DNA of 64,000 bases from Magnetococcales bacterium (GCA_011089965.1 JAANAU010000013.1:1-64000), one strand, 5' to 3'. Positions 54,497 to 63,978 are shown, numbered from the stretch's first letter. The notes: a model not told the origin generated them from the letters alone. Numbers and translations: made by a program.

Positions 54497-54832
54497 TCAG
54501 TCGCAACGACACGGCATGGGCAGTCCGGCGATCTTCAGGGCCTGCATGAACGGTCCGCACGGATACAACGTATACAGATAACGGATATTGGCCCGCTCTT
54601 TTCCCAACCGCTCGCCCACCTTCTTGAGCAGATCCCGGATCATCGGCACCACGTGATTGTTGAGATGGTATTCGCGCAGAATGTCGATCACCGCCCAATG
54701 CTCCTCGGTCATCTCCAACCGCTCACGCCGGGCAATCTCCAACCCAACCTCCGGGCACCAATCGCGAGGATTTTGCAAAAAACCATTCATACTCAATGGA
54801 TAAACCTGGCCATGCACCGTCACATTCGTCAT
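54497..54832 (-). CDS. TusE/DsrC-family sulfur-relay protein
   Basis: A 111-residue protein of the TusE/DsrC family. QNPRDWCPEVGLEIARRERL, MTEEHWAVIDILREYHLNNH and RYLYTLYPCGPFMQALKIAG are the family segments. The penultimate Cys (C110), which carries persulfide, is present. The second Cys of true DsrC, eleven residues earlier, is Leu99. Two extra Cys, C92 and C108, lie close by. It therefore looks like a TusE-like protein with an altered Cys tail rather than a sulfite-reductase partner. AAGGAG is ten bases ahead of the ATG. Upstream 54930-55000 is very AT-rich. Confidence 0.87.
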   Translation of the reverse strand: MTNVTVHGQVYPLSMNGFLQNPRDWCPEVGLEIARRERLEMTEEHWAVIDILREYHLNNHVVPMIRDLLKKVGERLGKERANIRYLYTLYPCGPFMQALKIAGLPMPCRCD

Positions 54833-55010
54833 TGTTCGCTCTCCTTCATGCACGTGGAAGTCTGAATGCGCACCACATCCCCAACCAGAACATGTCGGAG
54901 TTGATGCACAGATTGTGCGGTGCATGATAGCAAACCCAAAAAATAAATGATAATAATATAAAAATATTATATAATCTCCACCAGTGCTGAAATGCATGAT
55001 TTTAACAAAA

Positions 55011-57428
55011 TTATTCTGTTGTATTTGGATCCTCCATCACCTGCACTGGACGGGCAAAACCAAAACCGTTGCGTCCGTTCTGCTTGACCCAGTACATGGC
55101 CTGATCGGCCCTCTCCAGCAAAACATCAACGCTTGCACCATGCTCCGGGTAAAAGGCAATGCCGATGCTCACGCCAATGGAACAGCGGGTATCCAGGATC
55201 ACAAACGGTTCCACCAGGGCATGGACGATCTTTTCCGCCACAATGGCGATATTGAGTGGATTGTGCTGTTCACAGATCAACAGTGCGAACTCGTCTCCAC
55301 CCAACCGGGCGAGCAGATCTGACCCACGCAAGGTGTGACGGAGGCGTTGCGTCACCTGAATGAGCAACTGATCACCGGCAGCATGGCCCAAGGTGTCATT
55401 GACCTGTTTGAATCGATCCAGATCCAGCATCAACACTGAAAAGCTTTCCCGGGTGCGCTGTGCCGTGGCCAGCAGTTGCCGGGCATGCTCCAGAAACAAC
55501 ATGCGGTTGGGCAAACCGGTCAAGGCATCGTGATGGACCAGACGCTGGAGTTCCTCTTCCATCCGTTTGCGCTCGATGACTCCAGCCAGGGTGTTGGCAA
55601 TGGTGGCAAGCAGGGCGATCTCATCCGGATTGCGCGCATGATCGGCATGGAGCCGCAACAGCAACACCCCCAACGGACGCTCGGAAGAAAAAATCGGCAC
55701 GCAATAGTGACGATGCCTCCGGGCTTCGGAATGGGTGACCACATGACGCGGATCGTCATCACCGGCAAAAAGGATCTGTCGCGTCTGCAAGGCCGCACCA
55801 CACAAACAGTGCCCGGCAGGAACCACCGCGCAGGCACGCTGCTCATCCTCGGAAAAACCGATCTGGGCCGCCAGATGCAGACCGCCCTGCTCTGGATCAA
55901 CCAGAAACAACGCCACATCGTTGTTCCAAACCTTGAGCCAGGGAATGGTGCGGATGATCCGCAACGCCGTCAGCAGATAAGCCTGCCGGGACATCGGAAT
56001 CAAGGAGGTCTCCAGCAAGGCGTTGAGCGCGATCCGGGACATGATGCCGCGAATGTCCGCATTCTCAAGCCGATCCAGATTGCTGGCCAACATGTTGACC
56101 ATGGATCCGATCTCATCCAACTGATCGCCATTGCCCAGCAGAGTCACGCGCCGGGTATAATCCCCTTCGGCGCACCCCTGCAAGGCGTGGACGATTTGTC
56201 GCGAACGTCCCACCAGCCACCGCAGAAACCACAGAATCGATCCGGCCAGAAGCAAAGGGGCCAGAAGAGTGACCTGAATCAGTGTGACATGATTCTTCTC
56301 CACCACCTGCCGGGCATCGGCAGCAATCTCACCGCGCAGCAATCCGGCAGGGGAGGAGAGCCGTTCCACGTCGCGCAACACCTGGGCTGCCGCCAGATCC
56401 ATGCGACCACGTGCCACACGCCAGGCAGCATGCTCTTCAAAGAGCATCTGCAACAAAGCGTACAACGCATCCGGTCCTTCGGTCAGCAAAGGCGGGATCC
56501 GCGAAAAATGGAGCTGCAACTCCTGAAATAACGGTTCCCATTCGGAATCGGCATGAACCGACTTCTGCAATTGGGCCAAAGCAGCACGCATCACCCCAAA
56601 CGCCTGATCCATGCCGTTGGCCCGAATGCTGATCAGTTGATCCTGCGCGCGCTCCATGATCAACTGTCGACTCAACAATGCCAGGGTCAGACTGGCATGG
56701 CGGATCGTATCCGTGGCCTCGCGCACATCCGGAAGAGCAGCGATCCAACTCTCCTGAATCAAACGCCGGGTCTGATCGTCCCACGGCTCCTGAGTCAATA
56801 ACGGCTTCAAACGCCGCCTGGCCCTCTGGGTCTCCAGACGCGCCTTGCCAGCCAAAGCCTCTGCGTTGCGAATCATCTCCCCGGCCTCGTGCTCCAGTTG
56901 ACCGATGCGGATCGTCAAGGTGGCCACCAACTCCTGCCAACGACCTTGCCGGATCGACAACTCGTCATCGGCACGCAACAGTTGTCCGAAATCCCGATCC
57001 AGTTCACCAAGAGTCTCCCGGGAGGCCGGAAACCGCTCCAGCAGTTTATCCAGAACGTGCCGCTCGGCCTGGAACTCCGCTTCCAACGATGCACGAGAAA
57101 ACAACCGGCCAGAGTCAACCGGAATCTCCGGATTGACCGGCTGGTGCCGTCGATCCGCCAGACGCATCACAACCACCACAATGCCGCGCACGGCCTCGCT
57201 GACCGGAAAGGCCTCTTCCAGCAGCTCTTCTTGATAGCTTGCCAGTCGCTGGTTGGAGAGCCAAGCCACGGTGGTCAACAACAGCATGGCTGTGACGCTC
57301 AACACCCCCAATCCCACCAGCATGCGACGGATACTCAGGGTGACTCCAGATGCCCGGAACAATCCATTCCCTATCGCGGCAACCGTTCCCGGCCTGGTCG
57401 TCATGCAGCACCATTCCTTCCCATGCAA
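55011..57428 (-). CDS. HAMP-GAF-GGDEF diguanylate cyclase
   Basis: A protein of 805 residues (797 if started at 57404). Membrane helix 1 (MLVGLGVLSVTAMLLLTTVA) and helix 2 (VTLIQVTLLAPLLLAGSILW) enclose a 320-residue periplasmic helical sensor. A HAMP domain (VHALQGCAEGDYTRRVTLLG) leads to a GAF-like domain (IPWLKVWNNDVALFLVDPEQ ... RRHRHYCVPIFSS). A GGDEF domain ends it, with DALTGLPNRMLFLEHARQL, DLDRFKQVNDTLGH and RLGGDEFALL. The active site is intact, so it should make c-di-GMP. There is no EAL domain. It stands alone, divergent from cysB. Confidence 0.94.
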   Translation of the reverse strand: MHGKEWCCMTTRPGTVAAIGNGLFRASGVTLSIRRMLVGLGVLSVTAMLLLTTVAWLSNQRLASYQEELLEEAFPVSEAVRGIVVVVMRLADRRHQPVNPEIPVDSGRLFSRASLEAEFQAERHVLDKLLERFPASRETLGELDRDFGQLLRADDELSIRQGRWQELVATLTIRIGQLEHEAGEMIRNAEALAGKARLETQRARRRLKPLLTQEPWDDQTRRLIQESWIAALPDVREATDTIRHASLTLALLSRQLIMERAQDQLISIRANGMDQAFGVMRAALAQLQKSVHADSEWEPLFQELQLHFSRIPPLLTEGPDALYALLQMLFEEHAAWRVARGRMDLAAAQVLRDVERLSSPAGLLRGEIAADARQVVEKNHVTLIQVTLLAPLLLAGSILWFLRWLVGRSRQIVHALQGCAEGDYTRRVTLLGNGDQLDEIGSMVNMLASNLDRLENADIRGIMSRIALNALLETSLIPMSRQAYLLTALRIIRTIPWLKVWNNDVALFLVDPEQGGLHLAAQIGFSEDEQRACAVVPAGHCLCGAALQTRQILFAGDDDPRHVVTHSEARRHRHYCVPIFSSERPLGVLLLRLHADHARNPDEIALLATIANTLAGVIERKRMEEELQRLVHHDALTGLPNRMLFLEHARQLLATAQRTRESFSVLMLDLDRFKQVNDTLGHAAGDQLLIQVTQRLRHTLRGSDLLARLGGDEFALLICEQHNPLNIAIVAEKIVHALVEPFVILDTRCSIGVSIGIAFYPEHGASVDVLLERADQAMYWVKQNGRNGFGFARPVQVMEDPNTTE

Positions 57429-57621
57429 TGAAATGAAACACTCAAAATAACACAGATCCAGGAAACCTGCTTAACAAATCACAGCGCCCACCCGGTTTTT
57501 TTGCACTGCACAAAAATGGACTTGCAGTGCCAACCGAACCAAAATATGATAATAACAACATAGAACCATTATATAAACATGTTTCACGATACCCTATGCA
57601 CACAAACAACTGGAAAATAAT

Positions 57622-58539
57622 GTGAAATTCCATCAACTCAAATACCTTTGCGAAGTTGCCCGACGCGGACTGAATGTCACAGCAGCCTCGGAACGGTTGC
57701 ACACGTCCCAATCCGGAGTCTCCCGCCAGATTCAACTGCTGGAAGAAGAACTCGGGGTTGAGGTGTTCGTGCGCAATGGCAAACGGTTGGTCGGGGTCAC
57801 GGAGTCCGGACAACTGATTCTGGAAATCGCCAAAAGGATCCTGCATGACACGGAAAACCTGCGCATGGTGGGTCGGGAGTTCAGCACCGAAAGTCGGGGC
57901 AGTCTGACCATCGCCACCACCCATTCCCAGGCCCGTTACACCCTGCCCCGGGTCATTCCAGCCTTCATGCAGAAGTATCCCAATGTTCGTCTGCGGTTGC
58001 ATCAGGGCAGTCCATCCCATGTGGTTGAACTGGTCGCCTCCGGACAGGCCAATCTGGGCATTGCCACGGAATGGATCGCAGAAAACAAAGAGCTGTTGAG
58101 TCTGCCCTGCATGGAGTGGCAACATCTGGTGATCACGGCGGTCGGCCATCCTTTGACGCGCACCTCCCCGCTGCGACTTGACATGCTCTCCTGCTATCCC
58201 CTGATCACCTATGATCGCGGCTTTGCAGGACGCGCCAAGATCGATCTGGCCTTTCAGGAGAACGGCTTGACCCCTAATATCGTTCTGGAGGCCATCGATG
58301 CGGATGTGATCAAGACCTATGTGGAGTTGGGCCTGGGTGTCGGCATAGTCGCGGAAATCGCCTACGATCCCATCCGGGACAAGGGAGTTGAGGCCATCAG
58401 CACCGGAGGGTTGTTCGGCATGCACACCACCCGCGTCGGCATCAAAAAAGGGTCGCATCCGGCACGCTATGTCATCGATTTCATCGAGCTGCTCGCCCCG
58501 AAACAGTCGCGCGCCGATATCGAAACCCGTCTGCTGTGA
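57622..58539 (+). CDS. cysB: CysB-type LysR regulator of sulfur assimilation
   Basis: A 305-residue LysR regulator. HTH at the N-terminus (QLKYLCEVARRGLNVTAASE, RLHTSQSGVSRQIQLLEEEL), then the effector-binding domain starting SLTIATTHSQARYTLPRVIP. The ATTHSQARYTLP motif is characteristic of CysB/Cbl, which sense N-acetylserine, sulfate or thiosulfate. The start codon is GTG at 57622; the ATG at 57619 runs straight into a stop. It is divergent from the diguanylate cyclase gene. It may control cysM and other sulfur genes here. Confidence 0.93.
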   Translation: MKFHQLKYLCEVARRGLNVTAASERLHTSQSGVSRQIQLLEEELGVEVFVRNGKRLVGVTESGQLILEIAKRILHDTENLRMVGREFSTESRGSLTIATTHSQARYTLPRVIPAFMQKYPNVRLRLHQGSPSHVVELVASGQANLGIATEWIAENKELLSLPCMEWQHLVITAVGHPLTRTSPLRLDMLSCYPLITYDRGFAGRAKIDLAFQENGLTPNIVLEAIDADVIKTYVELGLGVGIVAEIAYDPIRDKGVEAISTGGLFGMHTTRVGIKKGSHPARYVIDFIELLAPKQSRADIETRLL

Positions 58540-58567
58540 TGCACGCAGGCCAAACCACCCCAGTCAC

Positions 58568-58605
58568 GCGGCTGCCGGGGAAGAAAAAAACGCCCCGGAA
58601 GCCGC
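58568..58605. terminator. Hairpin between cysB and receiver-only gene
   Basis: Arms GCGGC-TG-CCGGGG (58568-58580) and CCCCGG-AA-GCCGC (58593-58605) form a stem with one internal 2-nt bulge, followed by no clear T run. It lies between convergent genes. Confidence 0.6.
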
Positions 58606-58629
58606 TTGCACCGCAATCATGATCAACCA

Positions 58630-59028
58630 TCATGAACGAAACAGCAGTTGATCGATCTTCTGGATCAGAACGCGCGGCTCCACCGGCTTTTCAATGAACG
58701 CCTCCACCGGCATGAAATCGCTACTGATATCGCTCTCCGAAAAACCGAAGGAAAGATTGCTGCGCTGATTGACCGCAGAGAGAATCAATACCGGAATCCG
58801 TCCCACCTCTGCGTCCTGATTGAGCAACCGGGCCGCCTTGAATCCGGCCTGGGAATCTTCGGGCATCATGATGTCCAAAATGATCAGGTCTGGATGAAAG
58901 GCGCGCACCTCATCCAACAGATGACTGGTATCCCCCTTGATCGCCACCTCATGTCCGGTACTCTCCAGGATCATGCTCAGATTGTCGGTGATATCCTGGT
59001 CGTCATCGATAATCAGAATTCTTGCCAT
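58630..59028 (-). CDS. Receiver-only response regulator
   Basis: A 132-residue CheY-like protein. IIDDDQDITDN binds Mg2+, LIILDIMMPED carries the phospho-acceptor Asp, ILSAVNQR the conserved Ser, and FIEKPVEPRVL the Lys. There is no output domain. Its start overlaps the end of the kinase gene by 26 nt, so it is translated with it. It may act by protein contact, or as a phosphate sink. Confidence 0.93.
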   Translation of the reverse strand: MARILIIDDDQDITDNLSMILESTGHEVAIKGDTSHLLDEVRAFHPDLIILDIMMPEDSQAGFKAARLLNQDAEVGRIPVLILSAVNQRSNLSFGFSESDISSDFMPVEAFIEKPVEPRVLIQKIDQLLFRS

Positions 59029-60460
59029 GGTCGTCTCCTGACTTTGGTTGGTACGTTAAACGGGTGAGCGTGACGCTGAAACGGGAACCGGCACCCAATT
59101 GACTGGTCACATGGATCTCACCACCATGCAGCCGGATGATCTCCCGGACCAGAGCCAATCCCATGCCGCTGCTGTTGGGATTGAAACGCACGGCATTATT
59201 GGAACGAAAATGCTCCTCGAATATCTTGTCGAGGTGATCCTCGGGAATGCCGATGCCGTGATCCACGATATGCAATGTCACCTTGTCCGCCGCGCGATTC
59301 AGCGTGACATCGACCGTTCCACCCGGATGGGAATAGTTCACGGCATTGCGCAACAGATTGGAAATCATGGTGCTCAGGTGCTCCCTGGAAGCCATCATGT
59401 AACAGGGGGCCTTCCTGGAAAGAAAGGTGACCTCGATCCCTTTGGGTTGACCGATCAGCCGGGCATCCTCCACCTCCTTGACGAGTATGGACATCAGATC
59501 GGTTTCCGTCAGACCGACATTAGACGGAGAAAGGGTGCGCAGGTTGCTCAGATGGATGATGTCTGCGATCTTTTCCATCAACAGATCGCACCGTTCCCCG
59601 ATGCGCTCCACCACCTGTTTGGCCTTGTCGGGCAAAGGACCGCAATAACCGTCACGCAGGGTGTAGACATAACTCTTGATGGCGGCAAAAGGGGCCTTGA
59701 GTTCATGGGTGGCCCGCAGCGTGATCTGCGACTTCTCCTGGTCAAGGAGCTGCAAACGATGAAACGCCTCTTCCAGTTGGCGTTCGCGCATCAACAAAAT
59801 GGCCGTGATGTCCCCCACCAGATACCAGCAGATCAAAAAGGCCGCCGAAATGCCCAGAATGTAACTGGCCGTGACCACCAGACTGGAACTGATCCCCATC
59901 ACCTTCATGGTGTTATCAAAAATCGAGATGGTCGGCACCCATCCCATGTACTCCAGCAGAATCGGCAAACTGGCAAAAAAGATCCCGACCCAGGTCATGA
60001 CAAAACTGTAAGAACGGGAAAAAAAAAGAGTCAGAAGAATGATATGGGGCAGAAACAGAATCAGGATCGGCGTCTCCACCCCCCCAAGCCCATAGGTGAG
60101 GATCGAAAGATTGACATAGTCGGTCAACACCTGAAAGCTCAAAAACCGACACAACCGCCGCTTGGAAGGTTGTTCCGTGATCAGGTTTTTGGCCATGCGC
60201 GCATACATGATGTTGCTGAGAGCCAACAGCACACCCACCACCAAGAAAAATCGGTAATCGACCACAAAACGGGGGGTGTCCTGCAAAGGCGGCAACAGCG
60301 CCCACAACGCCCCCAGAAAACACAAACCGGCAGCATTCCAGCGGGTGCGAATGAACCACCAACCCCGGTCAGACATCTCGGTGGTGCGCAACCCCTTTTC
60401 ACATACGCTGGTATCCCACTCCAGAAAGGGGAAATCGCTTTTGGTCGGAGTTGCACGCAT
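59003..60460 (-). CDS. Multi-span membrane histidine kinase, coupled to hyp operon
   Basis: A 485-residue kinase with about six membrane helices (WNAAGLCFLGALWALLPP; VVDYRFFLVVGVLLALSNIM; IFFASLPILLEYMGW; SSLVVTASYILGISAAFLIC). HisKA has RATHELKAPFAAIKSYVYTL. HATPase has SNLLRNAVNYSHPGG, VDHGIGIPEDHLDKIF and SSGMGLALVREI. There is no periplasmic domain, so the sensor lies in or near the membrane. The ATG at 60460 is one base past the hypB stop. A shorter start at 60376 is possible. It may tune hydrogenase synthesis. Confidence 0.92.
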   Translation of the reverse strand: MRATPTKSDFPFLEWDTSVCEKGLRTTEMSDRGWWFIRTRWNAAGLCFLGALWALLPPLQDTPRFVVDYRFFLVVGVLLALSNIMYARMAKNLITEQPSKRRLCRFLSFQVLTDYVNLSILTYGLGGVETPILILFLPHIILLTLFFSRSYSFVMTWVGIFFASLPILLEYMGWVPTISIFDNTMKVMGISSSLVVTASYILGISAAFLICWYLVGDITAILLMRERQLEEAFHRLQLLDQEKSQITLRATHELKAPFAAIKSYVYTLRDGYCGPLPDKAKQVVERIGERCDLLMEKIADIIHLSNLRTLSPSNVGLTETDLMSILVKEVEDARLIGQPKGIEVTFLSRKAPCYMMASREHLSTMISNLLRNAVNYSHPGGTVDVTLNRAADKVTLHIVDHGIGIPEDHLDKIFEEHFRSNNAVRFNPNSSGMGLALVREIIRLHGGEIHVTSQLGAGSRFSVTLTRLTYQPKSGDDHGKNSDYR

Positions 60461-60461
60461 C

Positions 60462-61232
60462 TCAGGTCACCAGATCCTCCAGAAAATCGATCCAAGCCTC
60501 CAGTCCAAAGCCGGTACGCGCACTCAACTCGAAAATCCGGGCATCGGGTCGCACCTGACGAATCGCCGCCCGACAACTGGAGCGATCCCAGTCAAGATGC
60601 GGCACAAGATCCCATTTGGTCACCACCACCACCGGGGAACGCTGAAACAATACCGGATACTTGACCGGCTTGTCCTCACCCTCGGTCACCGAAAGCAAAG
60701 CAACCTTGACATGCTCGCCCAGATCAAAAGCGGCTGGACAGACCAGATTCCCCACATTCTCGATGATGAGCAGTCGCTCCTTTCCGTGGTCCGACAACAA
60801 CTCCGGCAGCCGCTCTCCCACCATGACAGCATCCAGATGACAGGCATTGCGGGTTTCGATCTGCACCACCCCGGCTCCACGTCCCTGCAAACGCTGCGCA
60901 TCATGATCGGTCTGGAGATCCCCGACGATCACGGCACACCCCACCCGTCCCTGCAATCGCTCCAGGGTGCGCTCCAGAAGCAGGGTCTTGCCCGCCCCCG
61001 GAGACGAGATCAGATTGATCGCCCGAATGCCCCGTTCATCCAACCAGCGCCGATTGCGCGCAGCCTGTTCATCGTTGCGGGACATCACCCGGGTGGCCAA
61101 CGAAATGGTGCGTCCAGGCAGTTGGACTGGGTCATGGTCATGGTCATGACCATGACCATGACCATGATGGTGCGTATGGTCATGACCGTGCCTGCCGGTG
61201 TTGCCAACCTCACAACCGCAATCCATGCACAT
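60462..61232 (-). CDS. hypB: Hydrogenase nickel-insertion GTPase HypB
   Basis: A 256-residue GTPase. The N-terminus has CMDCGC (high-affinity Ni site of the CxxCGC type) and a His/Asp-rich tail for nickel storage. The G domain has ISSPGAGKTLLLERTLERLQ (G1), IVGDLQTDHDAQRL (G2), IIENVGNLVCPA (G3) and VVVTKWDL (G4). Works with HypA to load nickel into [NiFe] hydrogenase. It overlaps hypA by one base, and the kinase gene starts right after it. Confidence 0.95.
   Translation of the reverse strand: MCMDCGCEVGNTGRHGHDHTHHHGHGHGHDHDHDPVQLPGRTISLATRVMSRNDEQAARNRRWLDERGIRAINLISSPGAGKTLLLERTLERLQGRVGCAVIVGDLQTDHDAQRLQGRGAGVVQIETRNACHLDAVMVGERLPELLSDHGKERLLIIENVGNLVCPAAFDLGEHVKVALLSVTEGEDKPVKYPVLFQRSPVVVVTKWDLVPHLDWDRSSCRAAIRQVRPDARIFELSARTGFGLEAWIDFLEDLVT
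61131..61190. repeat. Hexamer-like repeat in hypB His-rich tract
   Basis: Repeated CATGAC/GTCATG units code for the alternating His/Gly/Asp tract of hypB. The repeat lies within the gene and may vary by slippage. It is not a CRISPR array. Confidence 0.6.
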
Positions 61233-61576
61233 CAGGTCACCTCCAGGGAGCGCAGAATCAGATCATTTCCGGCGATGATCTCCACCTGACCGGAAGCGCA
61301 GGAACCGCAATACAACAAACAAGGCTCAACAGCCTCGGACTCCGTACCACAAGCCATACAGCGCAAACGCACCGGCAACTCTTCCACAATCAATTCCGCT
61401 CCGGCAACCGGAGTCCCCTCAATGGCCAAAGGGAAACAGAATGCCAACGCCCGACCATCCACCCCGCTCAACGCCCCCACAGAAACGGTAACCTGCCGGA
61501 CCGATGCAAATTTTTCTCGTTCCATGCACTCCCGGACCTGTTCCACCAGCGCCATGGCCACGCTCAATTCATGCAT
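61232..61576 (-). CDS. hypA: Hydrogenase nickel-incorporation protein HypA
   Basis: A 114-residue HypA. It starts MHELSVAMALVEQV with the Ni-binding His2, and has a Zn site CMACG ... CLLYCGSC. It delivers nickel with HypB. Its ATG overlaps the hypE stop by one base (TGATG). An upstream frame extension is antisense shadow of hypE. Confidence 0.95.
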   Translation of the reverse strand: MHELSVAMALVEQVRECMEREKFASVRQVTVSVGALSGVDGRALAFCFPLAIEGTPVAGAELIVEELPVRLRCMACGTESEAVEPCLLYCGSCASGQVEIIAGNDLILRSLEVT

Positions 61577-62586
61577 CAGCAGATCCTCGGCAGCAACTCG
61601 CCGCTGGGAACATCCACCACCCGTTCTCCGGCAATGGCACTCTCCAGGATCACCCGTCCGCCATGTTCCCCGGTCACGATCCCCACCTCCCGGGCATCTC
61701 GACCTTCCGGCAGGGTGTGCCAGATGTCGAGAATCCCATCGGCCACGCTGGCGGCACACACCAAAACCAGACACCCCTCGGAGGCCACATGCAACAGATC
61801 CAACCCCATCATCTCTGCCAAGGCGGAAGCTGCCGGAGAAAACGGCAGATCCCGTGCCCGGATGCGCATGCCGAAACGTTGTCCGGCAGTCATCTCATTG
61901 AGTATGGTGGCCAATCCCCCCCGGGTCGGGTCACGCATGAAACGCACCCCCGCAGCCAGCTCTGCCATCCCCTCCACCAGACGATGCAACGGGCGGGAGT
62001 CGCTTTTCGGGGAGTGTTCTGCCGGAAACCCCTCCCGGGCAGCCAGGATCGCCGCACCATGATCCCCCAGACAACCGCTGACCAACACCTTGTCCCCTGG
62101 CTGAATCTGCGCAATGCTCAGGGAAAAACCGGGCAGTGCTGCACCGATCCCGGAGGTGGTGATGTAGATGCCATCGCATTGGCCCCGTTTCACTACCTTG
62201 GTATCACCGGTCACCACAGCCACATCCGCGTGATCGGCTGCCAGACGTATCGCATCCAGCACCCGCCGCAACGTCATCACCGGCAACCCTTCCTCCAGGA
62301 TCATGGCCAAGGAGAGCCAACGCGGACGGGCACCACTCACCGCCAGATCGTTGACCGTGCCATGCACAGCCAGATCCCCGATACACCCTCCCGGGAAAAA
62401 GAGCGGCTGCACCACAAACCCATCGGTGGTGAAACACACATTGCGGCCAGAGAGCTGCAAAGAGGCTGCATCCGGCAACGTTGCCAATGGCCCGGAGCCA
62501 AAACGGCTCAGGATCTCCTCGGCGATCAGACGTTGCGACAGCCTGCCCCCGCCACCGTGGGCCAAGAGAATCTGTTCCTCACTCAT
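61576..62586 (-). CDS. hypE: Carbamoyl dehydratase HypE
   Basis: A 336-residue AIR-synthase-like ATPase. LAHGGGGRLSQRLI and FTTDGFVVQPLFFPGGCIGD are the N-terminal ATP and partner segments. The chain ends in LLPRIC, the C-terminal Cys that carries thiocyanate made with HypF. HypE supplies CN to the Fe-CN assembly on HypC-HypD. No hypF is in the window. It overlaps hypD by 8 nt. Confidence 0.96.
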   Translation of the reverse strand: MSEEQILLAHGGGGRLSQRLIAEEILSRFGSGPLATLPDAASLQLSGRNVCFTTDGFVVQPLFFPGGCIGDLAVHGTVNDLAVSGARPRWLSLAMILEEGLPVMTLRRVLDAIRLAADHADVAVVTGDTKVVKRGQCDGIYITTSGIGAALPGFSLSIAQIQPGDKVLVSGCLGDHGAAILAAREGFPAEHSPKSDSRPLHRLVEGMAELAAGVRFMRDPTRGGLATILNEMTAGQRFGMRIRARDLPFSPAASALAEMMGLDLLHVASEGCLVLVCAASVADGILDIWHTLPEGRDAREVGIVTGEHGGRVILESAIAGERVVDVPSGELLPRIC

Positions 62587-63694
62587 CGCGCCTCTTCAAG
62601 GATGCAAAACGATACTCTGCCGCACAACTCCCCTCGGAACTCACCATGCACGGGCCAAGCGGCTTCTCCGGCGTACAGGCAACCCCGAACAACCCACACT
62701 CCGATGGCATGATCTTGCCCTTCAACACCTCGCCGCACAGACAACGCGGATTGGGACGACCTGACGGGATGTCGATGCCAAAACGGATGCAGGCATCATA
62801 ATCCGCCAGATGCGAACGCAGCTTGAAACCACTCGCCGGAATGACGCCCAGGCCACGCCAGGAGACCTCAACCGGCTCCAGATAACGCTCCATCAAACCC
62901 AAAGCCTGTGGATTGCCGCCCGGGCGTACCACCCGATTGTATTGATTGTCCACGAACGCCCTGCCCGCCACCCGCTGTTGCAGCAACCCCTCAACCCCTT
63001 GCAGGATGTCCAACGGCTCAAACCCGGAGACCACACAGGCCACGCCATGGGTTGCGGCATAAGGACGATACGCATCCGCGCCGATGATGGCGCTGACATG
63101 GGCCGGACAGAGAAACCCGTCAATGCGGATCCCGGGATCGACCAGCAGGGCATCCAGAACCGGCGGCACCCGTTTGAAGGCCGTCAACAACGACAGATTG
63201 CCGATCCTTTGACGAATGGCGCCATCCAGCATGGCCACCACCGGTGCCACGGTGGTCTCGAAGCCAACCGCCAGAAACACCACCTCCTGATCCGGATGGG
63301 TACGGGCCAGTTCCATGGCCGTGGCCGAAGAATAGACGCTTTCGATGGCATACCCCATGGCCCGCGCCTGAGCCAGAGTGGACCGGGAACCGGGAACCCG
63401 CATCATGTCGCCAAACGTGACGATGATCCGACCCGCTTCGGCCAAAGAGATCGCGGCATCCACGTAACCGGGGTCGGTCACACAGACCGGACAACCAGGT
63501 CCGCTGACCAGCCGTACCCCGGAAGGCAGAAATCCACGAATGCCGAAGCGGGCAATGGCCATGGTGTGACTGCCGCACACCTCCATGAAACAGGCATCCT
63601 TCCCGCCATGGGCCAATTCGGCCCCCAAACGGGCCAGAGAGTCCCGATAGTGGGCAGCCACCGCCGGATCGCGAAAACCTTCGATATAGTTCAC
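62579..63694 (-). CDS. hypD: Hydrogenase Fe-CN2-CO assembly protein HypD
   Basis: A 371-residue Fe-S protein. MEVCGSHTMAIARFGI and SGPGCPVCVTDPGY are the iron-binding cysteine motifs. The [4Fe-4S] ligands include PRCLCGEVLKGKIMPSEC near the C-terminus. It assembles Fe(CN)2CO with HypC. It overlaps hypC by ATGA and hypE by eight bases. Confidence 0.96.
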   Translation of the reverse strand: MNYIEGFRDPAVAAHYRDSLARLGAELAHGGKDACFMEVCGSHTMAIARFGIRGFLPSGVRLVSGPGCPVCVTDPGYVDAAISLAEAGRIIVTFGDMMRVPGSRSTLAQARAMGYAIESVYSSATAMELARTHPDQEVVFLAVGFETTVAPVVAMLDGAIRQRIGNLSLLTAFKRVPPVLDALLVDPGIRIDGFLCPAHVSAIIGADAYRPYAATHGVACVVSGFEPLDILQGVEGLLQQRVAGRAFVDNQYNRVVRPGGNPQALGLMERYLEPVEVSWRGLGVIPASGFKLRSHLADYDACIRFGIDIPSGRPNPRCLCGEVLKGKIMPSECGLFGVACTPEKPLGPCMVSSEGSCAAEYRFASLKRRDE

Positions 63695-63978
63695 GTTTCA
63701 GATTCCCGACCCATTCTGGAAGGAGCCACCAGGCGGGCCGGTTGACCGGTTTCCTGCTGGTGCAACGCAGCCAGGTGCCGGAACAGTTTCAAACGTTCAT
63801 CCGCTTCGTGCGTATCGAGCCGTTCAATGGCATAACCGGCGTGAATCAACACATAATCGCCGGTCTGTGGCCCATCGATCAGCATCAGGCTGACCTCATG
63901 ACGCACCCCGTCCAGTTCCACGGTGCCAAGTTCATCATCCCGGATCGCAACAATCTGCATGGGCACGGCAAGACACAT
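63691..63978 (-). CDS. hypC: Hydrogenase maturation chaperone HypC
   Basis: A 95-residue HypC/HupF. It starts MCLAVPMQIV; Cys2 (after Met removal the N-terminal Cys) binds the Fe-CN centre. QTGDYVLIHAGYAIERLDTH is the standard C-terminal motif. It is the first of hypCDEAB. The hydrogenase genes or a promoter should lie to the right of 63978. Confidence 0.95.
   Translation of the reverse strand: MCLAVPMQIVAIRDDELGTVELDGVRHEVSLMLIDGPQTGDYVLIHAGYAIERLDTHEADERLKLFRHLAALHQQETGQPARLVAPSRMGRESET

Noticed and set aside
59099-60664. 521-codon plus-strand frame over the histidine kinase
   Set aside because: Antisense shadow of a gene with intact kinase motifs.
61131-61190. Short tandem repeats resembling a CRISPR
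   Set aside because: The repeats encode the His-rich tract of hypB, and there are no spacers.
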